Source: Gymnorhina tibicen
Lineage: Eukaryota > Chordata > Aves > Passeriformes > Artamidae
Length of the DNA: 64,000 bases
NCBI GenBank assembly: GCA_013399875.1
Contig: VXAZ01005695.1
Span: 496,001-560,000 of the forward strand
Direction of reading: 5' to 3'
Both the position numbers and the translations under genes were made by a program. Of the stretch, positions 1-11,947 are shown piece by piece. The notes under the pieces are model-generated. The model searched no databases. It was not told where the DNA came from and saw nothing but the letters and a program-made list of their open reading frames with translations. Every line of letters begins with the position of its first letter. The first letter of the stretch is position 1.

Positions 1-3000
1 AAATTGATCCCAAACTCTCATAAATATAATTTAACCATCAATTCCATGCTATACTTCAAAATCTAAACAATAGCAATAAATTTTTTACAACTTCTAAGAA
101 ATGAAATCCATTGGGAATTTTAACTCCAAACTGTGAACAACTTTAAAGAAATCCTTCTGCTTCATATAATTTTCCTCAAACTGAAGAATATCCAGAAAGC
201 ACTCCCCACTTTTTTCAGCATATCAATGCAGTTCAGAGGCAGTTCCTTCTATTATATACTTATACCTATTTATAGGTTGTAATACTAAAAAAGTGAATTC
301 TTTCCTCAAAAAGTCTACAGGTTGCACCTCAACACAGTGGTGCCACAGAGGGAAGCCTATTCCAACGCTCACAGTGCAGCTCTTTCCACTGCCTCACCTA
401 AATTCCTAGGAACAGAATGGTGATGGATTTTCTAAAACCAAATTATTATAGACATAGACTTAGAACTTGATTTCTTGTATTTAGGACAAAGCCTACCCAG
501 AGAGAAGTTCCTGGCATCCTACCAGGAATCGTTACCAGAATAATCAGCGAGGGAATTGGCAGTGCACAGCTGAACAACAAAATGCCTACAGCTTCCATAC
601 AATCAGTTTTCTTTAGGTTGTCAATAGATGAAACATAAAAGTTTCCAAAACAGGATCACAGAACTATTCAGGCAGTTCTTTAAAGGGCCAAGAGGAACTC
701 CTTTTGGTGAAGGAAAGTTTTCAGCAGCTCTACCAGCTAGAGTTGAGAGGAACGGAGCACACAGATTACAGAACTCGAAACAGAATCCCCGTGGTGGGTT
801 GACCCTGGCCGAGTGTCAGGAACCCACTACTGCTCTTATCATTCCCGTTACTCAGCTAGACTAGGAGAGAGAAAATATAACAAAAGGCTGGAACACGGAG
901 AAATAATTCACCTGTTATTGTTCATGGGCAGAACAGACTCAACTTGGGAAAGTCCATCTGGAGCTGGTTGGAACTGGCTCTACTGGACATGAGAGAAGCT
1001 TCTGGAATGTTCTTACAGACGTCAGCCCTGCAGTCCATCCCACTACCAAAACCTTGCCATGTAAACCAAATACAATCTAACGTATGATAACCAGGTCCCA
1101 GAGAAAAAAATTAGGCTCTGGGAGAAACACTGAACCAAACCCCAAAGAATACACAAAAGAAGTGAGGAAAATAAGGCAATGAAAGATATGTGCATAATTC
1201 TAATTTTACCTGAAACAGATACAGGCTTTTGCTCTTCAGAGGTATAAGAACACAATATTTCACGGGGCCTCTAGGGTTTCTTTGGTTTGGTTTTGTTCTC
1301 TTTAAAGAAAGTCTTCATCCCATTTATCAGATTTTCTACTGAGGAAGTTGAGCCTTTTTGTCACAACTTGAACAAAGAGTCTGTGCCCAGCATGTGAATT
1401 TTCAATCCACCAAGAGAAACTGCCTGTCCCAACACGAAATAATGCAAAAGCAGCTGGATGCAGTATCAGATTCAAACACAGCATCCACAAACCTCAGCCA
1501 TGCCTGAAACAGTCTTCATCTTTGTACAGAGAACGTTCATCTGAAGAAAGAGGAGAAAAGTTCTCCTTCCTATAGGAAGATTCAGAAAGTTATTTGGCAT
1601 GAGGTTTTATTTTTCAAAATTTGGGCCTAAGTCAAGGATAAGAAGAGTCCAAATTAATCTAATACCCCAGAAGCATGGGAGTGAGTCTTGAGAATCAGAG
1701 GAGAAAATGGCAGACAAAGGTACACTGGGATAGGCCCCTTAGGGTCTCATGGGACAATAAAAAATTCAAACCAGTGTTTTTAAAGAATGTATGAAGACTG
1801 TGTTTGCTGCCTGGTGTGGCCTACAGTCAATACTGTCCTGCTGAGAAATCACAACACTAAGAAATAGCACCAACTGTTAACTGTGATTATTTAAAGAAAT
1901 TAGAAGGGTTTTGATATTAAAAGAAAGCTTAATTCCAACATCTTTTTACCATATTATTTTAGTAAGACTTCTATTTTTTCTTCCACAGGTGGCTTCAGCA
2001 ATAAATTTATATGGTCAGAAGTATGTATCAGAAAACCCTATGTGTCTCATCCTAAGAACAAACTGAAAACTTAAATAGTTTATTCTGAAGCTATTACATA
2101 CTGAAGAACTCAGTTCAAAGTAACTTGAAAATATTTTCAAAAGGTTTGCAGATTAAAAGTTTTGAAGCAGTTAATTTGTGCTTTTTTCCAAGTTTAGTCA
2201 GCCAAGAAATACAAAAAAATAATTGTAATAGATGGAAAAAATTCAAATGAAAAGTCAACTCCAGTGACATGTTTCTAATTATTACATATGAACTTTGTTT
2301 TTCTCTGTGACCACCACAGTAAATTAACATAGCTTATATTCCATGGATTAGAAAGAAAGACTATCTAAGGAAAAAAATGAATGGTAGCTCTACTAGACTG
2401 CACACATTATGTATCTTAAAAGGAAAACATTGATAAAATTTTATCAGTGTAAAGAAACCACATTATGTTGAAAAAACACTGTAGTAAAGATACGGTGAAT
2501 TTAAAACTATAAAATTCCCCCTAATGTCATCAATTACCTCTTATTCAGCTCCATATACACTATGTGCCTGTCCTAACACTTTACTGGAACTGTGCACCTG
2601 ATAAATCCTCGTTTTGTTGTTGTACATATGTCTTACTTGTTTTTCAAAAAAATGTACCTTAATTCATTTGCAAATTTGTTTTATGAAACTATTAAAAAAT
2701 TAATTCAAAGCGTCTAAACATCAAAAGCAACACTGCTTATAGGATTTTCCCATAATTTAAAGGATGATTCCTTGGTAGGAAGGAAAAGTCAGTGCCATAT
2801 TTAGCAGAATTTTCTCTACATTTAACCTTCCCATCTATGTATGCTATTATTTTGTCACCTAATTGATGAAATTCTGAAATATTTTAAGTAAATTGGAAAA
2901 ACTGGAATTGCCTTCAGTGGAACTATTGAGCACCCAACATCTATTATGGCAAGATTATAAAATATACACATGAAAGACCCCTACTATGGCTGAAGATTCT

Positions 3001-3934
3001 GGTTAATTCCTGATCTACTACTATCACAAATTCTTATTTTTAATTTATTAGAGCATCATCACTGATTTATATTTGAAAATTTTTTTATTAAACTATTTCA
3101 ACTGTTTTGGTAACTTCTGAAATTTGTAAATACCACTTTCAGGTATTTGGCAGTTTACTGACCCAACTATCAGACAATTTTAGAAGAACTGCCCTTTATC
3201 ATTTATCTGCTATTTGCAATAGTTTGGAAAGACTACTTTCCTACAGAGTTTTTGAATTATTTTTCCAATATACAAGTAAAAAATTTGGTATGTGGAAGCA
3301 CTTTCTTTGGTACTTATTGATGCACTTTTGTTTCTTTGCTAGAGTTAATTACTCATGTTCATTATGAGACTTTCCATATGCATGACATACAATATTGATA
3401 AATATACTTAACTACTAATAATTATGTTTGCTGTCATTTTTATGTACTACTTATCTTCATTTTAAAAACCAGATTGCAAATGTAGTATTTGTGCACGATG
3501 TTGTGTATACGATGCTGACAGTTCTACAAAAGAGGAATTTCGTTTGTTTAAACTTAGTAATGGTAGGAGAGAGATCATGAAAGCTTTATCATGCATGTGC
3601 TCTGGGGTCTTTTCCCAGGCTTGCTAGTAGTATCCCTTGCAATCCTTAAAAAGCAACCTGACTACTCTGTCTTCATTTCCCTTTCTCTACCCACACCGCA
3701 GGCTCTTTACACGCATTTCTAAAGCCCTCATTCTCATGTGACATGCAATGTTTAAAAAAAGGTACTGCAATCACTACATGTTAGGTCACTTGTACTTCCT
3801 CCTAGTCATTCAACAGGGAAGTAGTTCTATGTCTGCATAATCCCAGCTTCTCAAATGTGAGAACTAATTTTACAAGGTATTATCATAACGTAAATTAAAT
3901 ACAGTAATTACTATTACAGATGGTGACCTTGGAT

Positions 3935-4195
3935 ATAAACTCAAATAAACCAAAAGAAGGTAGATTTGGATTAGATATAAAGAAGAAATTATTCACTATG
4001 AGAGTAGTAAGACACTTGAACAGGTTGCACAGAGAAGCTGTGGATGCCCCATCCCTAAAAGTGCTCACAGCCAGGATGGATTGGGCTATGAGCAACCTGG
4101 TCTAGTGAAAAGTGTCCCTGCCCTTGGCAGGGGGGTTGGAAATAGATGATCTTTAAGGTCACACATAAACCCCCCTATGAAACAGAACACTATTT
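3935..4195 (+). mobile_element. CR1 LINE 3' fragment
   Basis: A 5'-truncated chicken-repeat-1 (CR1) non-LTR retrotransposon in sense orientation. Landmarks typical of avian CR1 3' ends appear in order: GGTAGATTTGGATTAGATAT, a GAAGAAATTATTCACTATGA run, AACAGGTTGCACAGAGAAGC, TGGATGCCCCATCCCTAAAA, GAGCAACCTGGTCTAGTG and GATGATCTTTAAGGTCAC. The usual terminal ATTCTATG repeats are eroded. The short ORFs across it on both strands are chance. Confidence 0.9.
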
Positions 4196-4721
4196 TAATG
4201 TCAAATATTTATCTTAAATATAATAACTGAAAAAATAATTTCTATAAATTTAAAGGTAAACCTTTTTTAAAATTTAATGCAAGCTGATAACTTCTAAGAA
4301 GGCCAACATACTGCTGTTCTACTTTAAACATCTAACTTCTGTTTTCAGGTTGAAATCTATATGGCCCTAATTTCCTATTTCCCTGCAAGTCACTTGACAA
4401 ATTATTGAGTTTAAACATATGTTACAAAATTCTGTGAGGATATATAATCTGTCTTATTTCACAAACAAAAACCATCTTTCAAATTTAAATATTTGGAATA
4501 CAGTGATTCATATGACTGTCAGTACATGGCTATCCACCTAAAAATGTGAATATGGTTACCAGCAATATCAACAACGATTTTAAGATATTTTGAACACTGC
4601 TTTCTAAAAGTATTTTACTGTCTCTTACCTAAAGATCTGTATCTTACCGTAGCCGACATAAGCAAACATTTTTACAAAGATGAATTAATAAAGTTTACTA
4701 CTATGAACCTGAAGAGGAACA

Positions 4722-4754
4722 TTATTATATTAATAATTAATTATTATTATTAAA
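4722..4754. repeat. ATT-rich simple repeat
   Basis: An imperfect run of TTA/TAATTA units ending in TTATTATTATTA. Confidence 0.7.
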
Positions 4755-5154
4755 AACCAGTAACTAATATAATTCAAAATGTAAACTTCTAAACACCGGA
4801 GGATTTCATCAATACTAAAAATTTTCCTTATTACTCTAAAAGAATGCTTTACCTGAAGCAAAAGTTCCTTTCATGTCTTCAACTTGTTTTCCTGTTGTAA
4901 GAATTTAGGTTTTTGGAAGACTACTTAGCAGTCCAGAAGTTCTGACCATAACAACACATGCTGTCCAACTGTATTTACCACATTTTATCCTATCCCTATA
5001 GGTTGCAACTTGGAGATTATACAGATGAATTGTCAAGTATTGAAGTTAGATGTGCACAGAAAGTCATAACTCACTCTAACCACTTGTCTAAACATTTTAG
5101 TTTTGCTCAAACTGAGTTTCCAACATTTACTTTCTTCTTAGTAACTATTTTACA

Positions 5155-5459
5155 TAAAGGGCAGCTACAAATAGGACAGAGGTCCTCCTCTTCACAAGGT
5201 GTCAAAGCAGAGAAGACAAGGGGCAACAGGTACAAGGTGCACTTGAAGAGATTTACTATTGATATAAGTAAGTTTTTACAGTAACAACAATCATTAATGG
5301 GAACAGCCTCCTTAGAGATGTGCAGGCTTTTAAAAAGTAAATGAGCAGGGTGTTAGATAATGTCATCTTAGGTCCCTTTGCCATGCAAGTTTGGACCAGA
5401 TGATCATTCAAGATCACTTCCAACCTGGCCTTCCAGGCTCTATGATTCTGTGATTCTAC
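5155..5459 (+). mobile_element. CR1 LINE 3' fragment with terminal ATTCTGTG-type repeats
   Basis: A sense-orientation CR1 3' end of a different subfamily from the one at 3935. Visible landmarks are GACAAGGGGCAACAGGTACA, a degraded TTTTTACAGTAACAACAATC, TGGACCAGATGATCATTCAA, CACTTCCAACCTGGCC and the diagnostic tail CTATGATTCTGTGATTCTAC. The tail marks the true 3' terminus; the 5' end is truncated. The 108-aa ORF at 4958-5284 runs into this element and is not a gene. Confidence 0.9.
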
Positions 5460-7018
5460 TTTAACATCCTCAGTAAATACTAACTCATGGATCTCTATAT
5501 GATTAATTTGTACTATTAAGATAATACTTAATGTAATTCAATACCTTACTTAATTGTATCTGTTATTCAACAGAAGTTCAAAGGAATATTTCATTCTTTA
5601 CATAGATAAATCCATTTATGGATTACTTAGTTATTTAGGATGACTGAGCTACATTATGTTTCTGAATAAAAGTACTGTAAAAGTACTTAAAATGTTCTTT
5701 TAAGCACTCCTAGAAACTAAAATTACCTCAGAGATGCAGCAAAACTCTGAAAACAAATGGAAAGACCTGATTGTGGGATAGTGTATAAGCTATTTTTACA
5801 GTATGTTGACATCTTGAGGTCAGTAAGTATTGGAGTAGGCTGAAATATTCCCAAATGACAGTAGGAATATGTACCCTTTTTGTCCTCTTTTAGTCTTTCA
5901 TGTAATAAGAAAAATATATCAGTGAGCACACAGCTTTCTAAAAAGTAACAACACATCCTTGTGAAAAAGCCTTTTACTTATATCTTCTTTATAAAAGAAG
6001 GAATGAGCCAAAAAATGGTTACCAGGAAAAGTAAGGTTGACTAAATATAATTTCCGAGAGATGGTAGCCTGTCTGAAAAATGACAGAGTGTCCCTGAAGT
6101 CTTGTTCAAAGACAGAAAGCAAATTAAAGAGATTTTAACAATACAAGTCCATAAAAATTATCTACCTCTACAGGGGAAGAAACAAAGAAGGTGACTTTAA
6201 AGCTTTGAAAAAACTTTGAAATAATCTCTTTAAGAGGGAGTCTTGGCATGGGAGAAGGCAATGGCTCCATTAGAGAATCAAAAATATCAAGATTGTGAGA
6301 ACTTCTGTTTGGCAACATTCCCAGAGCAGAAAGCCACACACAAATAAATTCCTTACCATTGGCTTTATCCCAGCCAGGGGGATTCTTTTCTCTCACTAGG
6401 ATCTTTCCTTCAAATCTGGGTCTGACAAAATTCAAATGACTTCTTACTTTCATAAATGGTTTAAATTACATCATCGGTTTAAAACAAACAAAAGACTTTG
6501 GTTAAATTTACCTTCTCTCTGCCACTATGATTAGCAAATTAGATCATTCCTACTGAAAGTTATTAGGAAAAACATATATACCTTTCTCTCTTTCTTTTAA
6601 ACTTTTTTTTCTTTTCATTTGGCAGCATCTCTAAGATGACCTTCAATACTAAAAACTACAATTTTATTTCCGTTGCCATGAGTTAGGTAAAATACAGAAA
6701 GAAGAAGAGTCCAATATAAGTGGCAGACCAAAGGGAGAAGAAACACGATGTTATAAATCCAAACAAATTTCACATGGCAGGAGCAGGACTAGCTCTTGAA
6801 TGTGATTTTGACTTAATTTTTCATACCCTTTAAATTGTTTATATTTCAGCAGTAAGTACACAGAAAACAGAATAATTTTCTCAGAAAATGCTGTCACAAA
6901 AGCAATGGAACAATTGCTGCATCTCCGTCTCTTAGAATGAATACACAAAACAGCAAGACTTCTTTCTAAATAACAAATTTTGAGAATACAACAATGAACT
7001 AACTGTACACCAACGCCC

Positions 7019-7473
7019 TGGTTTTGTCTGGGGTAGACCTAACTTTCTTTATAGTAGCTGGTATGGTGCTGTTCTGGATTTGTGCTGAAAACTGTGGATA
7101 ATATGGGTATGTTCTAGTTATTGCTGAACAGTGCTTAAGGTGCTTCCTACTTCTCACACTGCCCCAGCAGCAAGGAAACTGGGGGTGCACGAAGACTTGG
7201 GAAGGGACACAGCCTGGACAGCTGACCCCAAATAACCAAAGAAACAAACCAAACAGAAAGGCTGGAACACCTGCCTACTGACAGGAAGTAGCAAATTAAT
7301 TTGTTAATTTTGCTTTGCTTGCACCTGCAGCTTTTACTTTACCTATTAAGCTGCCTTTATCTCAACCCCTAAGCTTTCTCACTTTTGACCTTCTGATTCT
7401 TTCCTCCTTTCCACCAGAGTGGAGGAGTGAGGGGCTGTGTGCAGCCAGAGCTGCTGGCTGGGGTTAAACCACA
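7019..7473 (+). mobile_element. ERV LTR, internally deleted copy
   Basis: This is homologous in order to the LTR at 27266-27834. Shared blocks include TCTGGGGTAGACCTAACTTT, ATTTGTGCTGAAAACTGTGG, GTTATTGCTGAACAGTGCTT, GGACAGCTGACCCC, AACACCTGCCTAC, ACTTTACCTATTAAGCTGCC and CTGGCTGGGGTTAAACCACA. About 130 bp that the other copy has between GACCAAAG and AACACCTGCC is missing here; that is the promoter part of the LTR. The poly(A) signal has decayed to ATTAAG. I see no flanking target-site duplication and no internal viral sequence. The 82-aa minus ORF here is a shadow shared with the other copy. Confidence 0.85.
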
Positions 7474-8064
7474 AATACTGGCATTTCCATGAAATTCGAA
7501 ACTTGTTTGTGAGCCTAGCTCTCATGGAAGTCATTAAAATAAACCTGGAACCCAAGGCTCAAGATGGTTCAGAATATTTGCCTCATCTATTTCCAGTACA
7601 CAAGTTTTCATATAAATACATATAGAACAAGATTTTTACATCAGTATTTCTTCAGAACACTGCTGCAAGTCCATTTACCATTTATTCTGATAATTTCTAA
7701 GGGCTCTATAAAAAAAACCCACAATAAAAATATTGAACATAAGCAACTTGTTTTCACTTGCTAGGTCCTTTTCAGTTTATCGCCTTTCATTTCTCCATCA
7801 GTTGTGGAATGTTAAAAGCTGATTCTTCCCTCAAGCTGGTCTACAACTCAAACCCCTACCAAATATTAGCTTTTCAAATAAGAACTACTGTACTTTTCCT
7901 CAGCGTTTACAATTTTTTTCTTCAAATCTCTACAAAATCCTTGCTACAATTCCTAAGTCACAACACAGAACACAACTGCTGCCTACCACGATGACCATTA
8001 AAGGCTCATTCTTTTCTTTGGACAGTTTGCTATACTTACGAATTTCTTTTCTCATTTTATATTG

Positions 8065-8392
8065 AATCATAGAATATCTCAAGTTGGGAGGGACTCCTAA
8101 GGATCACTGAGTGCAACTCCTTGCTCCTTGCTGGACTACCTAAGATTAAATCATATGACTAAAAGCATTGTATGGATGCATCCAGAACGCTGACAGGCTT
8201 AGTGCCATGATCACTTTCCTGTGAAGCTTGTTCCAGTGGCCAACCACCCTCTCAGTGAAGAATGTTTAACTGATGTCCAGTCTGAATGGTACACCCAAGA
8301 CCTCGGTGGGATGAGAAGTTTTTCCTAACCTGTCTCCATTCGGTCTTGGAATTCACAATTTACTGTCACTTCCTGTTGTGTCAAAATCACTG
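8065..8392 (-). mobile_element. CR1 LINE 3' fragment, inverted
   Basis: On the plus strand it begins with the inverted CR1 terminus AATCATAGAAT and GTTGGGAGGGACTCC. It continues through a CATATGACTAAAAGCATTGT stretch, CTGACAGGCTTAGTGCCATG, GTTCCAGTGGCCAACCACCC and CTCAGTGAAGAATG, and ends near TTCCTGTTGTGTCAAAATCA. The element lies on the minus strand, sense with VPS13B, a few hundred bases past its 8687-8921 exon. The part after 8290 is less regular and may be rearranged. Confidence 0.88.
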
Positions 8393-8686
8393 GCTACACC
8401 ATAACTTGAATAACAAAACCAACAAATGTAAAAATTGAACTTTTGAATTATTTTAGTTTCAAATATACAAAACATATCATAGAAGTAGCTCTTTGATGAT
8501 GAGTTCCATGTTGATTTCCATAGGGCCAATCTTGTAAGTAGTATTTCTAGACATCAATAATACATAACAACATTCTGCTAAAAAAGCAGTACAAAATCAG
8601 ACATTTTCAAAATAAAATGAAGATAATTTTCATAACATTTAGAAATGGAAACTAAAGAGTAAGATTTTTTGACTTTATCACATTAC

Positions 8687-8921
8687 CTTCTTCCAGGATG
8701 GGTCTCAGCACAACAAATGGGATTTCTTGCAATGGTTCCATGTGTTTGTGTCCAGCACTCATAATCTTTATCTGGGGCAAGCAGACGACAAGTGTGCCAG
8801 GCATACTGGCCTGCCCATGGTACCAGTTTCGCACAGTCCCAGGAATGTCACCTGACACAATAGTACTTGGAGAAGGCAGGCTGTCATTCGGAAGGAATAC
8901 ACAACAAGACTGCACTTCAAG
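8687..8921 (-). CDS. VPS13B: VPS13B internal coding exon (fourth)
   Basis: A 235-bp exon of VPS13B, the longest here. The acceptor is TTGTCTTTTCAG above 8921 and the donor is GAAG|GTAATG below 8687. It holds 78 codons plus the first base of a glycine or aspartate codon finished by an exon outside or unseen in this window. Diagnostic stretches are PSPSTIVSGDIPGTV and MEPLQEIPFV. About 8 of 78 residues differ from human by my recollection, all isolated substitutions. The plus-strand ORF over the same bases is a shadow. The next human exon (beginning AFPWTISLHNFS) was looked for at 1-8686 by eye and not seen, so the following intron probably runs past the left edge. Confidence 0.97.
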
Positions 8922-10620
8922 CTGAAAAGACAAAGCCAGAAAAGATTCTCAGAAATAGATTATTTCCCCCTCACCGTGGAGTACTCGTCTTGGTACAAAA
9001 TCTGAAGTTATTAATCCATAACAGTTGACTGAAAATAGTCTTAACTTTTAGTTGAATTAAGAGAAAAGATGAAACAAAATGCTGGAAAAAATTAATTTGC
9101 TCTTAAATTATGGTTATGGGAGGGGAGAAAGAAGAAGGATGTTTTTGTTGTGTAAATTCACCAGAAAGGTGTTGCCATGTAAAGTGAACATACATATATC
9201 TACATTTCAACAGCTTTTTACAAAGTGCAACTGAGTCAGAAAGTGTTCTGAATGAGAAAGCCCTCCACTTTTTGCTGTTCATTAGCTTTTGTTAGCAATA
9301 GCTAAGTCTCTAGAACTGGTCAACATTTGATATGCTGTTACTTACTATAAAGAACTGTTTCAGGGAAAATTCTGCCTTTACTTAATAGGCAACAGTAATG
9401 AGCATGTACAAAAAAGTTAATCATTAGAAAAACTAGGAAAAACACAAATGAGAGAAAAACTGACTGAGTTTTAAACAAATGGAGAGGTGTATACATAAAC
9501 AACGAGAAAGAGATAGTAATAAAATTGACAAAGTTTATACAGCTTTTATCCACTTTTCAATGCAAATCAGAAGCAGCACATATGGTTTCATACAAAAGAG
9601 TATTTTTTGTTCTTTATTTTCAGTGTTGTTACCCTGGAATGTGTCTGACCATTTTGCCATCTTCTTAGAAGCTTCTAGAGAGGCTGAGCAAGCCCAAACC
9701 AAGAACTCAACTCATCATAACTTGCTAACTCAGAGGTGATGTAAGCTACGGACTGTTAGTCTTCCTTGGCTCTCACAAATACCATTCTGGCACCTGGATA
9801 TCGAAAGGCTCCAACAGCCTGCACACTCGAATGCTTTGTTAAGCAAATACAAGTTATGATTCAGTTCATTTCTTCACATTGCCTGGAAAAGCCTAGCATA
9901 CAAATTGTTGGACAAGATATTATTTGTAGCTGTGATAAAAACATTTGTTTGCTGCAAACTTCCGTAACACTCTTTCGATTTGACGTTGTTAAAGACAGCT
10001 TAAAAGCAATACCCAAGATTTGTACTTCATACTCTCCCCTGAAGGGTATTAGGCCTTCAACACCACAACAGTGATTTGCAATAGAGCTGGAATTCCACGT
10101 CACTGTAAGTACTTTGCCAGCCTAATGAGTACACAGATATTCATCTTTATTTCAGCATTTTGTGCCCTTTTGCTTAGACAAACTGACAAGAATTCACTAC
10201 AGAAAAATACAAGTAGAATTTTGCAAAAATAAATACATTGGTTCATGAAGTCTGTGTTTGTTTCTGGATTTAGAACTGTTTGAGTTGTAAAATGAAGCTA
10301 ATTACATCTTTGATAAGTAGTTTATTGATCCAAGGTTGCAGAGTGTACTTTATTTATAGTGGATGAAAAGCTAGGGTGTATTGTTACAGATGTAATAGAT
10401 TTGGATTTTTTTTTTAACGGCAAATTAGTCTTTGTGTCAATTTGCAAAGATTTTTACAGTGACATATTAGATCGTTTTCTGGTCTATTAGTAATAGGTTG
10501 CAGGTCAAGCCATCATTGGATAATGATAAATAGATGACAAAAGAGCTTATGATCAGTATAACTATTGTTTTATCCATGCATTTGCTGACTAAACAGTTTA
10601 TAAAAAATCACCCATTCTTC

Positions 10621-10650
10621 ATACACACACACATACATATATATACATAT
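10621..10650. repeat. CA/TA microsatellite
   Basis: ATACACACACACATACATAT followed by a short TA run. Confidence 0.8.
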
Positions 10651-11394
10651 CTATGATGATTAACATCAAATGTTGCCTGGATATACAAACCATGTGGTAA
10701 TAATAATCCAAATATTCCACCAATTTAAAGAGATACTATACTTCATCACATTACCAGCAGTGGGATCTAGAGGACATGTTTTACAAAGCACTCTCAAGAA
10801 GAGATCTCAATACTCAGTATGAGTTTTTGCACTTCATTTACAGTTCAGTACAGCTTTGTACTGAAGAAAAGTTCTTTGGATCACATTTGGTTTAATTTAC
10901 TTTGCTGTATCAAGAATACTGAAGTAGAATCACAACAGTTTCACCCTTTAAATTCCTGATGGAAATTCCTCTTTTACACAAGCAGCTCTTTGTTATTCAT
11001 TTTCAACCAACTGAACTGGAGTTGGACCATCAATTTTGGTGGGCTTTAAATGATAGCATGAGGCCTCCATATGTGTGATGGATACACTTGGCCCCCTTAA
11101 CCAGACCAGCAGTAGCTCAGTACAAGCTCTAAATGAGGTAAAGGCCTGAGCTGTAGCCGGGTCAAGAACTCCTCCAGGAAACCCTCAAAGAGCAGAATGA
11201 CCCAACGAGCATTATGCCTCATCGTGTGATTAACACTTGAATGTGTTTTTCCAAGACTCAGTTATCAAGGAACAAAGAAAGCTGTGGGTTCAAGGAGTCT
11301 CTTGCACACCCTTCCCATTGCATGCAATGTGACTACAAGCCAATGACAGCCTAAGTGAACTGCCTTTGAGCTCTCTCTGCCAGGCAGGATGGCT

Positions 11395-11560
11395 GCACAG
11401 CAACGACCTCCCCTTGAGCTGGGACACCTTTGAAGGTTGTTCTGAGTGGCAGAGGGGCCTTTCTACTAACAACAGACCTCCGGATGAGTTCAATTCAAGC
11501 TTTCTCTAAGTTGCAACTAGACTGCACACCAGTGACTCTCCCCTTGAGCTGGGATGCCTT
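11395..11560. repeat. Degenerate direct repeat, two ~36-bp copies 129 bp apart
   Basis: Positions 11395-11430 and 11524-11560 share GCACA, GAC, CTCCCCTTGAGCTGGGA and GCCTT/ACCTT with few differences. The spacing matches that of the pair at 11717-11947. Confidence 0.7.
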
Positions 11561-11716
11561 CCAGTGTTTGGGATTCCTCATCTGAGACTGAGTGTTCCTT
11601 CTGTAACCCAAGGCAGAGAGATCCAGTTTTCTGAGGATAGAACCTCAGAAAGCTGCTGATAGCATGCTAAATTAGTACTAATGAGATCCATGTTAGGTAA
11701 TTCCTTTAGATAGACT

Positions 11717-11947
11717 GTTGTCAAGGTCTGAGACTAAGACTGGACCTAAGCTCCATCAGGAGTTTAGAAAGCAAGGGGGTCTACTCTGAACCTCATGACT
11801 CAATGGAAGGACTTCCTTACTCTTTGTATTTCTTCTATTAGATATAAATTGTTGTCCAGATCAGATCCAGCTGCACCTAAGACACATCAGGGGTTGGGCA
11901 AGCAAGGTGGTCCGGTCTGAATTTCACGACTCAACATTTGGGTTACC
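11717..11947. repeat. Degenerate direct repeat, two ~100-bp copies 132 bp apart
   Basis: Copy one (11717-11817) and copy two (11849-11947) share, in the same order, TGTTGTC, ACCTAAG, CATCAGG, GCAAG, GGTC, TCTGAA and GACTCAA followed by ACTTCCTTAC/GGTTACCTTAC. Similarity is partial, with several substitutions and small indels, so the duplication is old. Confidence 0.7.

Larger units (their letters stand above)
1..8686 (-). other. VPS13B: VPS13B intron downstream of the fourth exon (partial)
   Basis: Intron sequence that starts with GTAATG at 8686 and runs off the left edge. It contains three CR1 fragments (3935-4195, 5155-5459, 8065-8392), an internally deleted LTR (7019-7473) and a short ATT-rich run near 4722-4754. 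An exon-like 65-bp segment at 6357-6421 has good splice signals but the wrong phase. Positions 1-3900 show nothing I can name: AT-rich sequence with short chance ORFs only. Confidence 0.85.

Noticed and set aside
301..360. CAACACAGTGGTGCCACAG resembling the sequence after the LTR at 27840-27860
   Set aside because: The match is short and no LTR lies upstream, so it is probably coincidence.
4958..5284. Plus-strand 108-aa ORF
   Set aside because: Its second half is CR1 sequence and the first half has no recognisable domain.
6999..7247. Minus-strand 82-aa ORF, similar to the one at 27291-27512
   Set aside because: The two proteins resemble each other only because both are antisense readings of the same LTR family.
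8698..8925. Plus-strand 75-aa ORF
   Set aside because: Antisense shadow of the VPS13B exon at 8687-8921.
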